A stretch of 11,694 bases of DNA from an uncultured Lachnospiraceae bacterium (GTDB lineage: Bacteria > Bacillota > Clostridia > Lachnospirales > Lachnospiraceae). Under the pieces are notes generated by a model, which saw only the letters and a list, made by a program, of their open reading frames with translations, had not been told where the DNA came from and searched no databases. The position numbers were made by a program, and so were the translations under genes. The DNA is taken from NCBI GenBank assembly GCA_946631935.1, contig CAMPAP010000026.1:1-11694 (forward strand). Direction: 5' to 3'. Below, one piece after another: positions 1-7,214 of the stretch. The stretch's first letter is position 1; every line of letters begins with the position of its first letter.

Positions 1-42
1 AAAGCGGCCGCACATCTTGCTGCTCATGTCAAGTGTTTTTAT

Positions 43-83
43 AAAAAAAAGACCCCTATACCATTTCTGATATAGAGATCTTT
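43..83 (-). terminator. Rho-independent terminator of the trkA operon
   Basis: Bases 71-83 and 48-60 form a 13-bp stem around a 10-base loop. On the minus strand the stem is continuous because two positions become G-U pairs; on the plus strand the same positions are A-C mismatches. In minus orientation the stem is followed at once by eight T residues (plus-strand A run 43-50). It lies about 50 bases beyond the trkA stop codon and closes the leftward operon. Bases 1-42 are too short to assign to a gene. Confidence 0.85.
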
Positions 84-135
84 GTTTGTCATCTTAACTT
101 AATGACATTGAGCCCGGGGCTGTTCTTTTTTTATA

Positions 136-1503
136 TCACGCCAATATCTCACGCAGACTTCTTATCTTTAGTTTTCTGCTTGCGGTTACGATCACAAGAT
201 CCTCATCCCGGATGCTTTCTGCGCCGGAGGGAAGAATGGCTTCGCCTTCTCTTATTATCGCAGAGATTATGACACCTGACTTTATCTTAAATGAAGGATC
301 CATGAAGCGGATGTTTGCAAGAGGGAAGCCTTCCTCTGCGGGAAGCTCGATGATCTCAACATTGTCATCGGCTGCCATATAGAATTTTCCTATCAGTCTG
401 TCATTGTCTATGCTTTCATAGTATCTTAAAAATCTCATGCATTTAAGAGCGCAGGATGATGTCTGTGATACCGTTATATCAATATTAACCTTATGGAGAA
501 GTCTCGCATGCTCGGGATTTTCCACATATGTCATGATGGCGGGGATTTTGCAGGACCATGCATACATGCTGATGACAAGGTTTGTTTCGTCCTTGTCCGT
601 AAGTGATATGAACATATCGGGATTTCCGATCCCCGCTTCCTTTATGGCTTCTATTACATCATTGCCCGAATACACTATCTTGCACTTGGGAAAACGCTCC
701 ATAAGATATGAACATCTGTCCTTGTCTATCTCAAGAACAGTTACGTGAACAGGGTCATGCTCGATCTTTTCCAGGAAATACTCGGCAACTCTTCCTCCGC
801 CGACTATGACGATGCTGCTTACCTTGTGACGCTTTGCGCCCAGCTTTTCAAGTGTTTTTTGCAGATCTTTCTGCACAATGGAGATGGTCAGATTGTCTCC
901 GGACTTTATGGTAAAATCGCCCTTTGGTATGATCAGCTTATTGTTTCTCATGACCGCGGAGATAAGGATCTTCTGACCTTCGCTCTTTCCAATCTCGGAA
1001 AGGGTTTTGTCTTTCAAGGGGGAATTGTCCAGTACGTTCAGATCAAGGACTGAGATCATATTTCCGAAAAAGCCTTCGATCTTCGTAAAACCCGGCATTC
1101 CGATATTCTGATAGATCTCATCTGCCACATCAAGTCTGGGAGTTATGAGATAGTCGATCCTGTACTGTTTTTTGATATCCTTCGATTCTCTTACAAGGTC
1201 AGGGGATACTATCCTTGCGCAGGAATACCTTGTTCCGAGCTTTTTTGCCTGCATGCAGCTCAGCAGATTGATCTCATCCGTGGGAGTAAGGGCTATGATG
1301 GCATCTGCGGATTCCGCACCTGCTTTTTTCAAGGTTTCAAGGGAAGCTCCGCTGCCGACAAAACCGTTGACATTGTACTTATCGGTTATGCTGTCAACCA
1401 TCTTCTTGTCTTTGTCGATGATGATTATGTCGTATTCTTCGTTCGAAAGCGAAGACAAAAGTGTGAGTCCGGTTCTTCCTACTCCGACGATTATTACCTT
1501 CAT
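136..1503 (-). CDS. trkA: TrkA-family potassium uptake/regulatory protein (two RCK domains)
   Basis: A 455-residue cytoplasmic protein, close to the usual full TrkA length of about 458. It has two tandem halves, each a Rossmann RCK_N domain followed by an RCK_C (TrkA-C) domain. The first nucleotide-binding loop is GVGRTG at residues 7-12 with acidic D30 ending beta-2. The second is GGGRVA at 235-240 with E258 at the equivalent place, so both sites look able to bind NAD(H) or another nucleotide. The family forms the gating ring of K+ transporters (TrkH/KtrB) and some cation/proton antiporters. The start is ATG at 1503, preceded by AAAGGA about 6 bases away. It lies 39 bases after the NhaP-type antiporter stop in the same orientation, and no TrkH gene is present in the window. 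The antiporter may therefore be its partner, or the TrkH channel may be encoded elsewhere; this is inference. Confidence 0.93.
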   Translation of the reverse strand: MKVIIVGVGRTGLTLLSSLSNEEYDIIIIDKDKKMVDSITDKYNVNGFVGSGASLETLKKAGAESADAIIALTPTDEINLLSCMQAKKLGTRYSCARIVSPDLVRESKDIKKQYRIDYLITPRLDVADEIYQNIGMPGFTKIEGFFGNMISVLDLNVLDNSPLKDKTLSEIGKSEGQKILISAVMRNNKLIIPKGDFTIKSGDNLTISIVQKDLQKTLEKLGAKRHKVSSIVIVGGGRVAEYFLEKIEHDPVHVTVLEIDKDRCSYLMERFPKCKIVYSGNDVIEAIKEAGIGNPDMFISLTDKDETNLVISMYAWSCKIPAIMTYVENPEHARLLHKVNIDITVSQTSSCALKCMRFLRYYESIDNDRLIGKFYMAADDNVEIIELPAEEGFPLANIRFMDPSFKIKSGVIISAIIREGEAILPSGAESIRDEDLVIVTASRKLKIRSLREILA

Positions 1504-1542
1504 ATGAAATCCTTTCGTGATGAGTATATATTGGTAGTCTTT

Positions 1543-2826
1543 TTACGACCTGTGAATCCTTTTTGTCTTGTGGTCTTCAAGGGCAAAGTATACATTTTTC
1601 ACCGTCAGACCCTGTACGAGTACGGAGAAGAATATTGCTGTATACGTTGCGGTGAGTATCATCTCAAACAGGTCGTTGTCAAAGATTGATGCCGTCTGCA
1701 TGGCAAGTGCAAGGGACAGGCCTCCCTTTAATGCGGACCATGTCATGAGACATGAAAATTCAGTAAGATTATATCCTCCGGGGATCCTTTTTCCGGTAAG
1801 AAGAGTACTGGAGAGGACTCCGATAAAGCGGGACGTGATCAGTGAGAAAAGTGTTGCGATAATGATGACTGCAAATGCTTTGCAGATGTCCGCTCCGAGG
1901 ATCGAAAGTCCGATCATTACGAACAGTATGGCGTTAAGGAGGGATTCGAGTATCTCCCAGAAGTGTTCATAAAAATGCTCCCTGTCCACCACCACAGCGA
2001 CTCTCTTTATCTTATTCATTTCATAAGAGAAGAACAGTCCGCATACAACGGATGCGATGACACCGGAAAAACCGAAGTGTTCGCATATCATATAGACCAG
2101 CGAAACATCAAGAAGCGAGATGATGATGTAGTTAATGGGATTGTGGGTGATCTTAAGGAGCGAGAAGAATAAGAATGAGATCACGAACGCCACGATAAAT
2201 GCACCGAGGACTTCCCGGAGCATGAGAGTGACGAAATTTTCTCCTGCGCCTGAGCTTGTTATCATGGATCTTACAAAAATGAAAAGTGTTACGCCGGTTC
2301 CGTCGTTAAAAAGAGATTCGTTTTCTATGACGGAGCATACGTTTTTTGAAAGGCCGATCTTATTAAGGATACCGGTTGCTGCTATGGGATCTGTGGGAGA
2401 AACGATACATCCTAAGAGTACGCATGTCCAGAAATCCATCGGCAGTTTGAAGATAATGGCAAAGACATAAAACAAAGCTCCGAAGAAGAACGAAGAAATA
2501 AATGTCGACAAAAAAGCCAGCAAAAATATCGGTCTTAAGTTTGTCTTGAACTTTGACATGTTGACCTTGCTGGCTCCCGCAAAGAGCATGAAGCACAGCA
2601 CGCCGTCCATCAGGTATTCGCTGAATTCGAGCTTGCTGACATTTTCTATATATCTGCTCAGAAAATCGAAACTGATAAACTGCTTTAAGACAAGGAGTAT
2701 GGCAGAGGATATCAGGGTGAAGAAAATAAGGGCTATGTCACTCTGCATATGAAAAAGCTTTTCGTTCAGAATATTGATACAGACAATATATATGAGAATA
2801 ACTATGAAAAATAATAATGGATTCAT
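1543..2826 (-). CDS. CPA1-family cation:proton antiporter (NhaP type)
   Basis: A 427-residue integral membrane protein with roughly 11-12 hydrophobic segments over its whole length. It carries the CPA1 signature motifs: SPTDPIAATG at 143-152 (the TD pair in the unwound helix) and ESLFNDGTG at 170-178 with the ion-binding N174-D175 pair. Such proteins exchange Na+ or K+ for H+ across the cytoplasmic membrane in pH and salt homeostasis. The C-terminal tail after the last membrane segment is only about 15 residues, so no fused cytoplasmic regulatory domain is present; the neighbouring TrkA/RCK gene could supply one in trans (inference). The ATG overlaps the stop codon of the GH5 gene by 4 bases (ATGA), with AGGAA inside the GH5 3' end as ribosome binding site, which points to translational coupling. 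Whether Na+ or K+ is carried cannot be read from the sequence. Confidence 0.92.
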   Translation of the reverse strand: MNPLLFFIVILIYIVCINILNEKLFHMQSDIALIFFTLISSAILLVLKQFISFDFLSRYIENVSKLEFSEYLMDGVLCFMLFAGASKVNMSKFKTNLRPIFLLAFLSTFISSFFFGALFYVFAIIFKLPMDFWTCVLLGCIVSPTDPIAATGILNKIGLSKNVCSVIENESLFNDGTGVTLFIFVRSMITSSGAGENFVTLMLREVLGAFIVAFVISFLFFSLLKITHNPINYIIISLLDVSLVYMICEHFGFSGVIASVVCGLFFSYEMNKIKRVAVVVDREHFYEHFWEILESLLNAILFVMIGLSILGADICKAFAVIIIATLFSLITSRFIGVLSSTLLTGKRIPGGYNLTEFSCLMTWSALKGGLSLALAMQTASIFDNDLFEMILTATYTAIFFSVLVQGLTVKNVYFALEDHKTKRIHRS

Positions 2827-3863
2827 TGTCTTCCTGCTATCGCGTCAATAACGCCGTCTACAACGGGTTTCATATGATCATCGGTGATACCGAAGTCCAT
2901 CAGCTTGTAATTCCATGCACTTCTTGCGATACCATGCTTGTCAAAACATTTGCAGATCATCCTGTACCATTTTAGAGCATCTTCACATGATGCAAGGTCT
3001 ATGACACCGAATTCTCCGCAGTAGAGAGGAACGTCTCTTTCCTCTGCAACGCGTACAGCCTCATCGATGAGCTTTTCAAAATACTCGATACCTATGACAG
3101 CTTCCGGATCAAAACCGTTCATCTTTTCAAAATATATTCCCAGCTGCGCGTCGATATATTTATCATAATCCTTATATTTTGACTCGAAGGGCATCCTAAA
3201 GGAAGTGTCCATGGTAGAGATCCAGTATGCACCCTGGTGCGTAAAGATAAGAGGCTCGTAGCAGTGGAAGGTATATACGATCTTGTCGTCAAAAGGCATT
3301 GCAAGGTCTTTAAGAGCCTTGATGCTGTTGTTGAAATAGCCTCCGAAGATGATCCTCATATCAGGGGCATATACCCTGATCCTCTCAACACACTTTCTTG
3401 CCACTTCGTTCCAGATATCATTATATTCCTTTTTGGTAACTTCGTTCAAAAGCTCGAAGCACATACGGTCCGAATACTTTCCGTATCTTTTTGCAAATTC
3501 CTCCCACAGTCTGTAGAAGCGCTCCTGATATGCGGGAGTCTCGAAGAATCCTTTTTCTCCGTGGTTTTCGTCAAAGCTGTAGCCATAGGTCTTATGAAGA
3601 TCAAGGATCATGTTGAGATCGTTTTTTTCACATTCCCTTATGGCAAGATCAAGATACTTAAAGCCGTCTTCTATGTAGCCTTCGTTATTATCCTCGAAGA
3701 GCTCGTAGTCGACAGGGATCCTGATGTGGTCAAGCCCCCAGTCTTTTACAACCTTAAAATCCTCCGGGGTGATAAAAGTGTCATAATGCTCTTTTTTGTA
3801 CTCGCATTGTGAGAGCCATCCGCCAAAATCTATGCCGTACATATATCCGTCGAATTTTTTCAT
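2823..3863 (-). CDS. Glycoside hydrolase family 5 (cellulase-type), cytoplasmic
   Basis: A single GH5 catalytic TIM barrel of 346 residues from the chosen start. Visible family landmarks are HIRIP (46-50), LDLH (87-90), the acid/base in LLNE (138-141, E141), the FHCYEP histidine region (199-204) and the nucleophile in YCGEFG (281-286, E284). GH5 enzymes cleave beta-1,4-linked glucans, mannans or xylans, or beta-1,3-glucan in some subfamilies, with retention. The exact substrate cannot be fixed here. No signal peptide, lipobox or carbohydrate-binding module is seen, so it probably works in the cytoplasm on imported oligosaccharides. The frame also opens with GTG at 3872, but AAAGGTG sits about 6 bases before ATG 3863, so the ATG is preferred. 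The gene follows the GH16 gene after 56 bases and overlaps the antiporter start by 4 bases. Confidence 0.9.
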   Translation of the reverse strand: MKKFDGYMYGIDFGGWLSQCEYKKEHYDTFITPEDFKVVKDWGLDHIRIPVDYELFEDNNEGYIEDGFKYLDLAIRECEKNDLNMILDLHKTYGYSFDENHGEKGFFETPAYQERFYRLWEEFAKRYGKYSDRMCFELLNEVTKKEYNDIWNEVARKCVERIRVYAPDMRIIFGGYFNNSIKALKDLAMPFDDKIVYTFHCYEPLIFTHQGAYWISTMDTSFRMPFESKYKDYDKYIDAQLGIYFEKMNGFDPEAVIGIEYFEKLIDEAVRVAEERDVPLYCGEFGVIDLASCEDALKWYRMICKCFDKHGIARSAWNYKLMDFGITDDHMKPVVDGVIDAIAGRQ

Positions 3864-3919
3864 ATAAATCACCTTTGATTGAGCTTAACAGCGTCTTACT
3901 GATAATTATTAGGTAATCC

Positions 3920-5350
3920 TCAGATTTTTTCAAGTCTTACATTTCTGATGTGAATGGTGGCAGCAGAACCCTGGTTTCCCATATTAAACTCAACTCTTCC
4001 GGAGTCATCGCTTTCCTTTGTCATGTCGAACTCAAATTCGAAGGTCTGCCATTCTTTCGTAAGGTCTATGGGAGTGTCCGGGAAATACCTGATCCAGTCC
4101 ACATTTGGTGCCGTGACCGCAGGTTTCATCTGCCTTTCTTCATCCGCATAGCTTTCAAATGAGAGCTTATATCTGCATCCCTTTTCCATGGGCATTCCAG
4201 GCTGTACAAGCTGAATGGAATATTCCTCCGTTCCGAAGTTTTCGGTTTTTATGATGATCTCACCGTCTTTTATCTCGGCAGATCCTATTCCGTCATTGAA
4301 TTCAAGGAATATCCAGCCTTCTTCATCAGACAGGTCTTCTTCTTCGGAAAAGTCCGGATTAGTGATGAAGTTGCCTGTTTCGTCAGCTTCTTTCATATTC
4401 AGGACTTTAACGGGCTTTTCGACATTTTCGTCATATGAATCTTTTTGGAAAAATCTGACATAGTCAACTCTCATCTGGGCTCTTTCGTCAAAGGGAGTAG
4501 TCTCGTCAGGGTCTCCCGGCCAGTTTCCGCCTACCGCAACATTTAATATAACATGGAATGGCTGGTTGAAAGGAGCGGGGTACGGCCTGCTTTCAATGCC
4601 GTCAGATCCTGTGAACCAGTCATTTGTTTCAAAATACTGATTACCGTCAACGAACCATTTAATGCTTCCCGGCTCCCACTCGATGGCAAAAATATGATAT
4701 TCGTCTGCAAAGTTTCCGCTTTCAAGCTGGATAAAACCCTGGTTTTGACGATGGGGCTCGCCGTAGTGGACAGTCCCGTAGTTTTTTGAAATATCGTTTC
4801 CCAAAACTTCCGATATATCGATCTCACCGCACTTTGGCCACTGGCCGTAGTACTGTTCGTCCTGGGGCATCATCCAGAAAGCCGGTAAAAATCCCTGCCC
4901 TTTTGGGAATCTGATCCGGGCTTCGATATATCCGTACTTTATATCATGCTTATTCTGGGTATTTACTCTTCCGGAAATATATGAAACTTCTCCGTTATCA
5001 TCAACGATCTTGACGGGCTGAATGATAAGTTCGCCGTTTTCAACATATGAGTATTCGGGACTGTCGACATACTGCTGAAGCTCATTATTGACCCATCCTG
5101 CAGGGTGGGTCTCCCTTGTCCAGTCTTCAAGGCTCAGTTCGCTCCCTGAAAATTCGTCATGCCATACAAGCTTATAGCCCTCGGGGGCGATGATGTCCGC
5201 TTCTGATATCTCTTCAGCCAAAACTTCCGCATTTCCGGTTTCTGCGGTAGTGCTGCCCTGAGTTTCCGCAGCTGACTGTTTCCCGCATCCGGAGAGGATC
5301 GCTGTAAGGGAAAGGATCATTGCTGCGCAAATATGTTTTTTCCTGATCAT
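3920..5350 (-). CDS. GH16 beta-glucanase lipoprotein with C-terminal CBM4/9-like module
   Basis: A 476-residue surface enzyme. Residues 1-22 form a lipoprotein signal: basic MIRKKH, a hydrophobic stretch, then lipobox LSGC with lipidated Cys22. A Thr/Ser/Glu-rich linker follows to about residue 50. The GH16 domain (about 55-300) has the laminarinase-type active site EIDISE with E176 nucleophile, D178 and E181 acid/base, plus the typical opening YKLVWHDEFSG and the closing MRVDYVRFF. Residues about 325-476 resemble a CBM4/9 carbohydrate-binding fold. The family hydrolyses beta-1,3- or mixed beta-1,3-1,4-glucans such as laminarin, lichenin or cereal glucan; the choice between them is open. ATG 5350 is preferred to the in-frame ATG at 5377 because GAGGGGG lies 5 bases before it and it starts the signal peptide cleanly. 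It is the first gene of the leftward operon. Confidence 0.92.
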   Translation of the reverse strand: MIRKKHICAAMILSLTAILSGCGKQSAAETQGSTTAETGNAEVLAEEISEADIIAPEGYKLVWHDEFSGSELSLEDWTRETHPAGWVNNELQQYVDSPEYSYVENGELIIQPVKIVDDNGEVSYISGRVNTQNKHDIKYGYIEARIRFPKGQGFLPAFWMMPQDEQYYGQWPKCGEIDISEVLGNDISKNYGTVHYGEPHRQNQGFIQLESGNFADEYHIFAIEWEPGSIKWFVDGNQYFETNDWFTGSDGIESRPYPAPFNQPFHVILNVAVGGNWPGDPDETTPFDERAQMRVDYVRFFQKDSYDENVEKPVKVLNMKEADETGNFITNPDFSEEEDLSDEEGWIFLEFNDGIGSAEIKDGEIIIKTENFGTEEYSIQLVQPGMPMEKGCRYKLSFESYADEERQMKPAVTAPNVDWIRYFPDTPIDLTKEWQTFEFEFDMTKESDDSGRVEFNMGNQGSAATIHIRNVRLEKI

Positions 5351-5365
5351 AAATACCCCCTCAAA

Positions 5366-5404
5366 TTTAATGGTCATCTTTAAAGGTCATCTTTAAAGGT
5401 CATC
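5366..5404 (-). repeat. Three tandem 13-bp repeats in the GH16 leader
   Basis: On the minus strand the unit GATGACCTTTAAA occurs three times head to tail (plus-strand 5392-5404, 5379-5391, 5366-5378). The two upstream copies are identical and the copy nearest the gene has one change (ATTAAA). The array lies between the predicted promoter and the ribosome binding site of the GH16 gene. A 13-bp period is not a multiple of the codon length, so the array is not coding. It could be a set of regulator binding sites, an RNA element, or a slippage-prone repeat. Confidence 0.9.
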
Positions 5405-5432
5405 CCGTTCCGGATTTAAGAACTACTTCACA

Positions 5433-5461
5433 ATTTTACCATATATGCACATACATTAAAA
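5433..5461 (-). promoter_or_regulatory. Predicted promoter of the GH16-GH5-antiporter-trkA operon
   Basis: Reading leftwards, TAAAAT (5433-5438) is preceded by TGG, giving an extended -10 (TGnTAAAAT). A weak -35 TTTTAA (5456-5461) lies 17 bases further upstream. Transcription would start near 5425, leaving a leader of about 75 bases that contains the three 13-bp repeats. The weak -35 suggests dependence on an activator or on the extended -10. Confidence 0.5.
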
Positions 5462-5475
5462 ATATCTAAAAACCA

Positions 5476-5504
5476 TACCTATACCTGTTTTTCTGTGCTA
5501 TAAT
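5476..5504 (+). promoter_or_regulatory. Predicted extended -10 promoter of the ECF-coaX unit
   Basis: TGCTATAAT at 5496-5504 is a perfect extended -10 element; the -35 position (5476-5481, TACCTA) is poor. The predicted start is near 5511, giving a leader of about 65 bases. The leader holds a small hairpin (TCCCC 5539-5543 with GGGGA 5550-5554) before the AAAGGAG site. I see no known riboswitch fold in this leader. Confidence 0.6.
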
Positions 5505-5575
5505 CTTTTGACGTAGTTATTAATCGGATTGCGTTGTATCCCCGCATATGGGGAGCTGCAGCAAAGGAGAAAAAA

Positions 5576-6154
5576 ATGAATATCAAATCAAACACCAAAA
5601 CAATCGTGGGACTCGGACTTCTCACAGCCATCGTAGTTGTACTTCAGGCATTTGCCCTGGGTGTCAAGTTCGGTATCTTCACTGTCTCACTCGTTCTTGC
5701 CCCTATCATCATCGGAGCCGCTCTTTACGGATGGATCGCAGGAGCATGGCTCGGTCTTGTTTTCAGCATTGTTGTTCTTCTTACCGATGCGGGTGCGTTC
5801 CTTGCGGTAAATATTCCCGGAACCATCATCACTGTCGTATGCAAGGGCGTTGCAGCAGGTATTGCCGCAGGCCTTGTTTATTCGGCCGTTTCCAAAAAGA
5901 ACAGAACACTTGCCGTTATCCTTTCCGGTATCGTTGCACCTGTTGTCAACACCGGGATCTTTGTTATCGGCTGTATCGTCTTCTTCCTTGACACCATCAG
6001 GGGATGGGGAGAAGCCAGCGGATATGATAATGCCATAGCTTATATTTTTGTCGGAATGATTGGTATCAATTTCTTTATCGAGCTTGTGATCAACCTGGCC
6101 CTCAGCGCCACCATCGTACAGATCATCGGCATTGCAAAAAAGAGTGATATCTGA
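5576..6154 (+). CDS. ECF transporter S component, probably pantothenate (PanT-like)
   Basis: A 192-residue membrane protein with about six hydrophobic helices (roughly 8-30, 33-52, 54-72, 82-103, 111-138 and 152-185), the size and layout of energy-coupling factor substrate-binding (S) components. These proteins bind a vitamin at the outer membrane face and work with shared EcfA/EcfA'/EcfT subunits, which are not in this window. The start is ATG 5576, with AAAGGAG 6 bases upstream; an upstream in-frame TTG at 5534 has no such site. Its stop lies 20 bases before coaX in the same orientation. Since coaX phosphorylates pantothenate, pantothenate is the likely cargo; this is a context inference and no substrate-specific motif was identified. 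Other vitamins remain possible. Confidence 0.82.
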   Translation: MNIKSNTKTIVGLGLLTAIVVVLQAFALGVKFGIFTVSLVLAPIIIGAALYGWIAGAWLGLVFSIVVLLTDAGAFLAVNIPGTIITVVCKGVAAGIAAGLVYSAVSKKNRTLAVILSGIVAPVVNTGIFVIGCIVFFLDTIRGWGEASGYDNAIAYIFVGMIGINFFIELVINLALSATIVQIIGIAKKSDI

Positions 6155-6174
6155 ACATACCGGAGAAAAAGAAT

Positions 6175-6957
6175 ATGATACTTGCATTTGACGTGGGAAA
6201 CACCAACATCGTCATGGGTGTTCTCGATGAGAAAAAGACTTATTTTCTGACGAGATTTGCTACCGATCCAGGCAAGACCTGGGAAGAGTATGCAGTACTG
6301 GTAAAAAATATACTGGAGATCCGCGGAGCCGATATTGACGGCATCGAAGGCGGTATCATTTCATCCGTAGTTCCTCCCATGAATAATATCCTGGATCAGG
6401 TCATCAGGGTTCTTACGGGTAAAAGATCTCTTATCGTGGGACCGGGGCTTAAGACCGGACTTAATATCGCTGTGGGGGATCCCGCAGAGCTTGGTGCGGA
6501 TCTTGTTGTCGGAGCCGTTGCCGCTATCGCAAAATATGAAGCCCCCATGCTGATCATGGACCTTGGAACCGCAACCACCATTTCCGCCATAGGAAAGGAT
6601 AGGGAATTTTTGGGAGTCATCATCTTCCCCGGCGTAAAGATCTCTTTCGATGCACTGGTGGGAAGGACGGCACTGCTTTCAAGCATTTCATACGACGAAC
6701 CCGCAAATGTTATAGGAACCACCACAACGGATTCCATGCAGTCGGGACTCATATACGGAAATGCCGCAATGCTTGACGGGCTTGTGGACAGATGCATTGA
6801 AGAGATGGGAGAGGTGAAGTCCATAGTCGCAACCGGCGGCATCTCATCAAGGATCGTTCCCCACTGTAAGCATAAGATCGAATTTGACGACGACCTGCTT
6901 ATAGACGGACTCAGGATCATCTACTACAAGAACGTAAAAAAATCAGGAAAAAAATAA
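6175..6957 (+). CDS. coaX: Type III pantothenate kinase
   Basis: A 260-residue ASKHA-fold kinase of the usual CoaX length. It phosphorylates pantothenate with ATP, the first step of coenzyme A synthesis, and belongs to the type that is not feedback-inhibited by CoA and needs a monovalent cation. Visible motifs are the phosphate-binding DVGNTN at residues 6-11, GPGLKTGLNI at 89-98, GADLVVG at 107-113 with the conserved catalytic D109, DLGTATT at 129-135 and the dimer-region FPGVKISFDAL. ATG 6175 follows GGAG by 9 bases. It forms a two-gene unit with the upstream ECF S component and ends just before a strong hairpin. Confidence 0.96.
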   Translation: MILAFDVGNTNIVMGVLDEKKTYFLTRFATDPGKTWEEYAVLVKNILEIRGADIDGIEGGIISSVVPPMNNILDQVIRVLTGKRSLIVGPGLKTGLNIAVGDPAELGADLVVGAVAAIAKYEAPMLIMDLGTATTISAIGKDREFLGVIIFPGVKISFDALVGRTALLSSISYDEPANVIGTTTTDSMQSGLIYGNAAMLDGLVDRCIEEMGEVKSIVATGGISSRIVPHCKHKIEFDDDLLIDGLRIIYYKNVKKSGKK

Positions 6958-6969
6958 AGACCCGAATGA

Positions 6970-7005
6970 AAAGGCGCCATCCGATATTCATCGAATGGCG
7001 CCTTT
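6970..7005. terminator. Shared hairpin terminator between coaX and the minus-strand RNA
   Basis: Two 16-base arms (6970-6985 and 6990-7005) pair with one mismatch around the 4-base loop ATTC. The core is GGCGCCAT/ATGGCGCC. On the plus strand it follows the coaX stop by 12 bases but has only three T residues. On the minus strand it is followed by TTTTCATT, so it works better as the 3' end of the leftward RNA. It is probably bidirectional. Confidence 0.75.
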
Positions 7006-7030
7006 AGCAGATGGGCTCCTCATTATCCAT
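7004..7030 (-). other. Eight-codon reading frame with strong Shine-Dalgarno (possible leader peptide)
   Basis: On the minus strand AAAGGAGG (CCTCC at plus 7040-7044) lies 9 bases before ATG 7030, which opens the frame MDNEEPIC followed by TAA. The stop codon touches the first bases of the 3' hairpin stem (6970-7005), so a ribosome terminating here would sit on or beside the terminator. That geometry resembles a leader peptide or attenuator, but no gene follows in this orientation. Translation is unproven. Confidence 0.3.
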
Positions 7031-7214
7031 TGGCGGATACCTCCTTTTTTATTCTGTTTTCAGTGTGAGGTTAGATTTCCGGTTGTGTCTTTTTACGAAG
7101 TCACGTTTCATTTTTCCTACGGCGATCTTCATCTGAAAGCATATATAAACGGTGCGGTCTGCTTATCTTAGATGTTCTGCACTTACCTGTGCCCTATGCC
7201 GTGTTTTCACATTT

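Noticed and set aside
4..11. GCGGCCGC (an 8-base palindrome rare in this base composition), considered as a cloning scar
   Set aside because: It lies in sequence that is continuous with natural intergenic DNA and there is no vector-like flank; a single occurrence can be chance.
84..135. Small hairpins (TGTCAT/ATGACA and AGCC/GGCT followed by T residues) that could end a rightward transcript
   Set aside because: The stems are only 4-6 bp, and no rightward gene is visible in the first 42 bases to be terminated.
437..1507. Several 100-codon plus-strand frames over trkA
   Set aside because: They are out of frame with, and antisense to, a complete TrkA with both nucleotide-binding motifs; none has a convincing domain.
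3237..3812. A 191-codon plus-strand open frame opposite the GH5 gene
   Set aside because: It is antisense to a gene with intact GH5 catalytic motifs, shows no recognisable domain, and reflects the codon composition of the opposite strand.
5511..5575. A vitamin riboswitch in the leader of the ECF S gene
   Set aside because: The leader is only about 65 bases with one 5-bp hairpin and none of the conserved cores of the TPP, FMN, cobalamin or preQ1 classes.
5548..6187. Long alternate frames over the ECF S gene (plus-strand 5548-5991; minus-strand 5687-6187)
   Set aside because: They overlap a well-supported membrane protein. The plus-strand product is rich in Cys/Arg/His and the minus-strand product in Asp/Asn, both typical of shadow frames.
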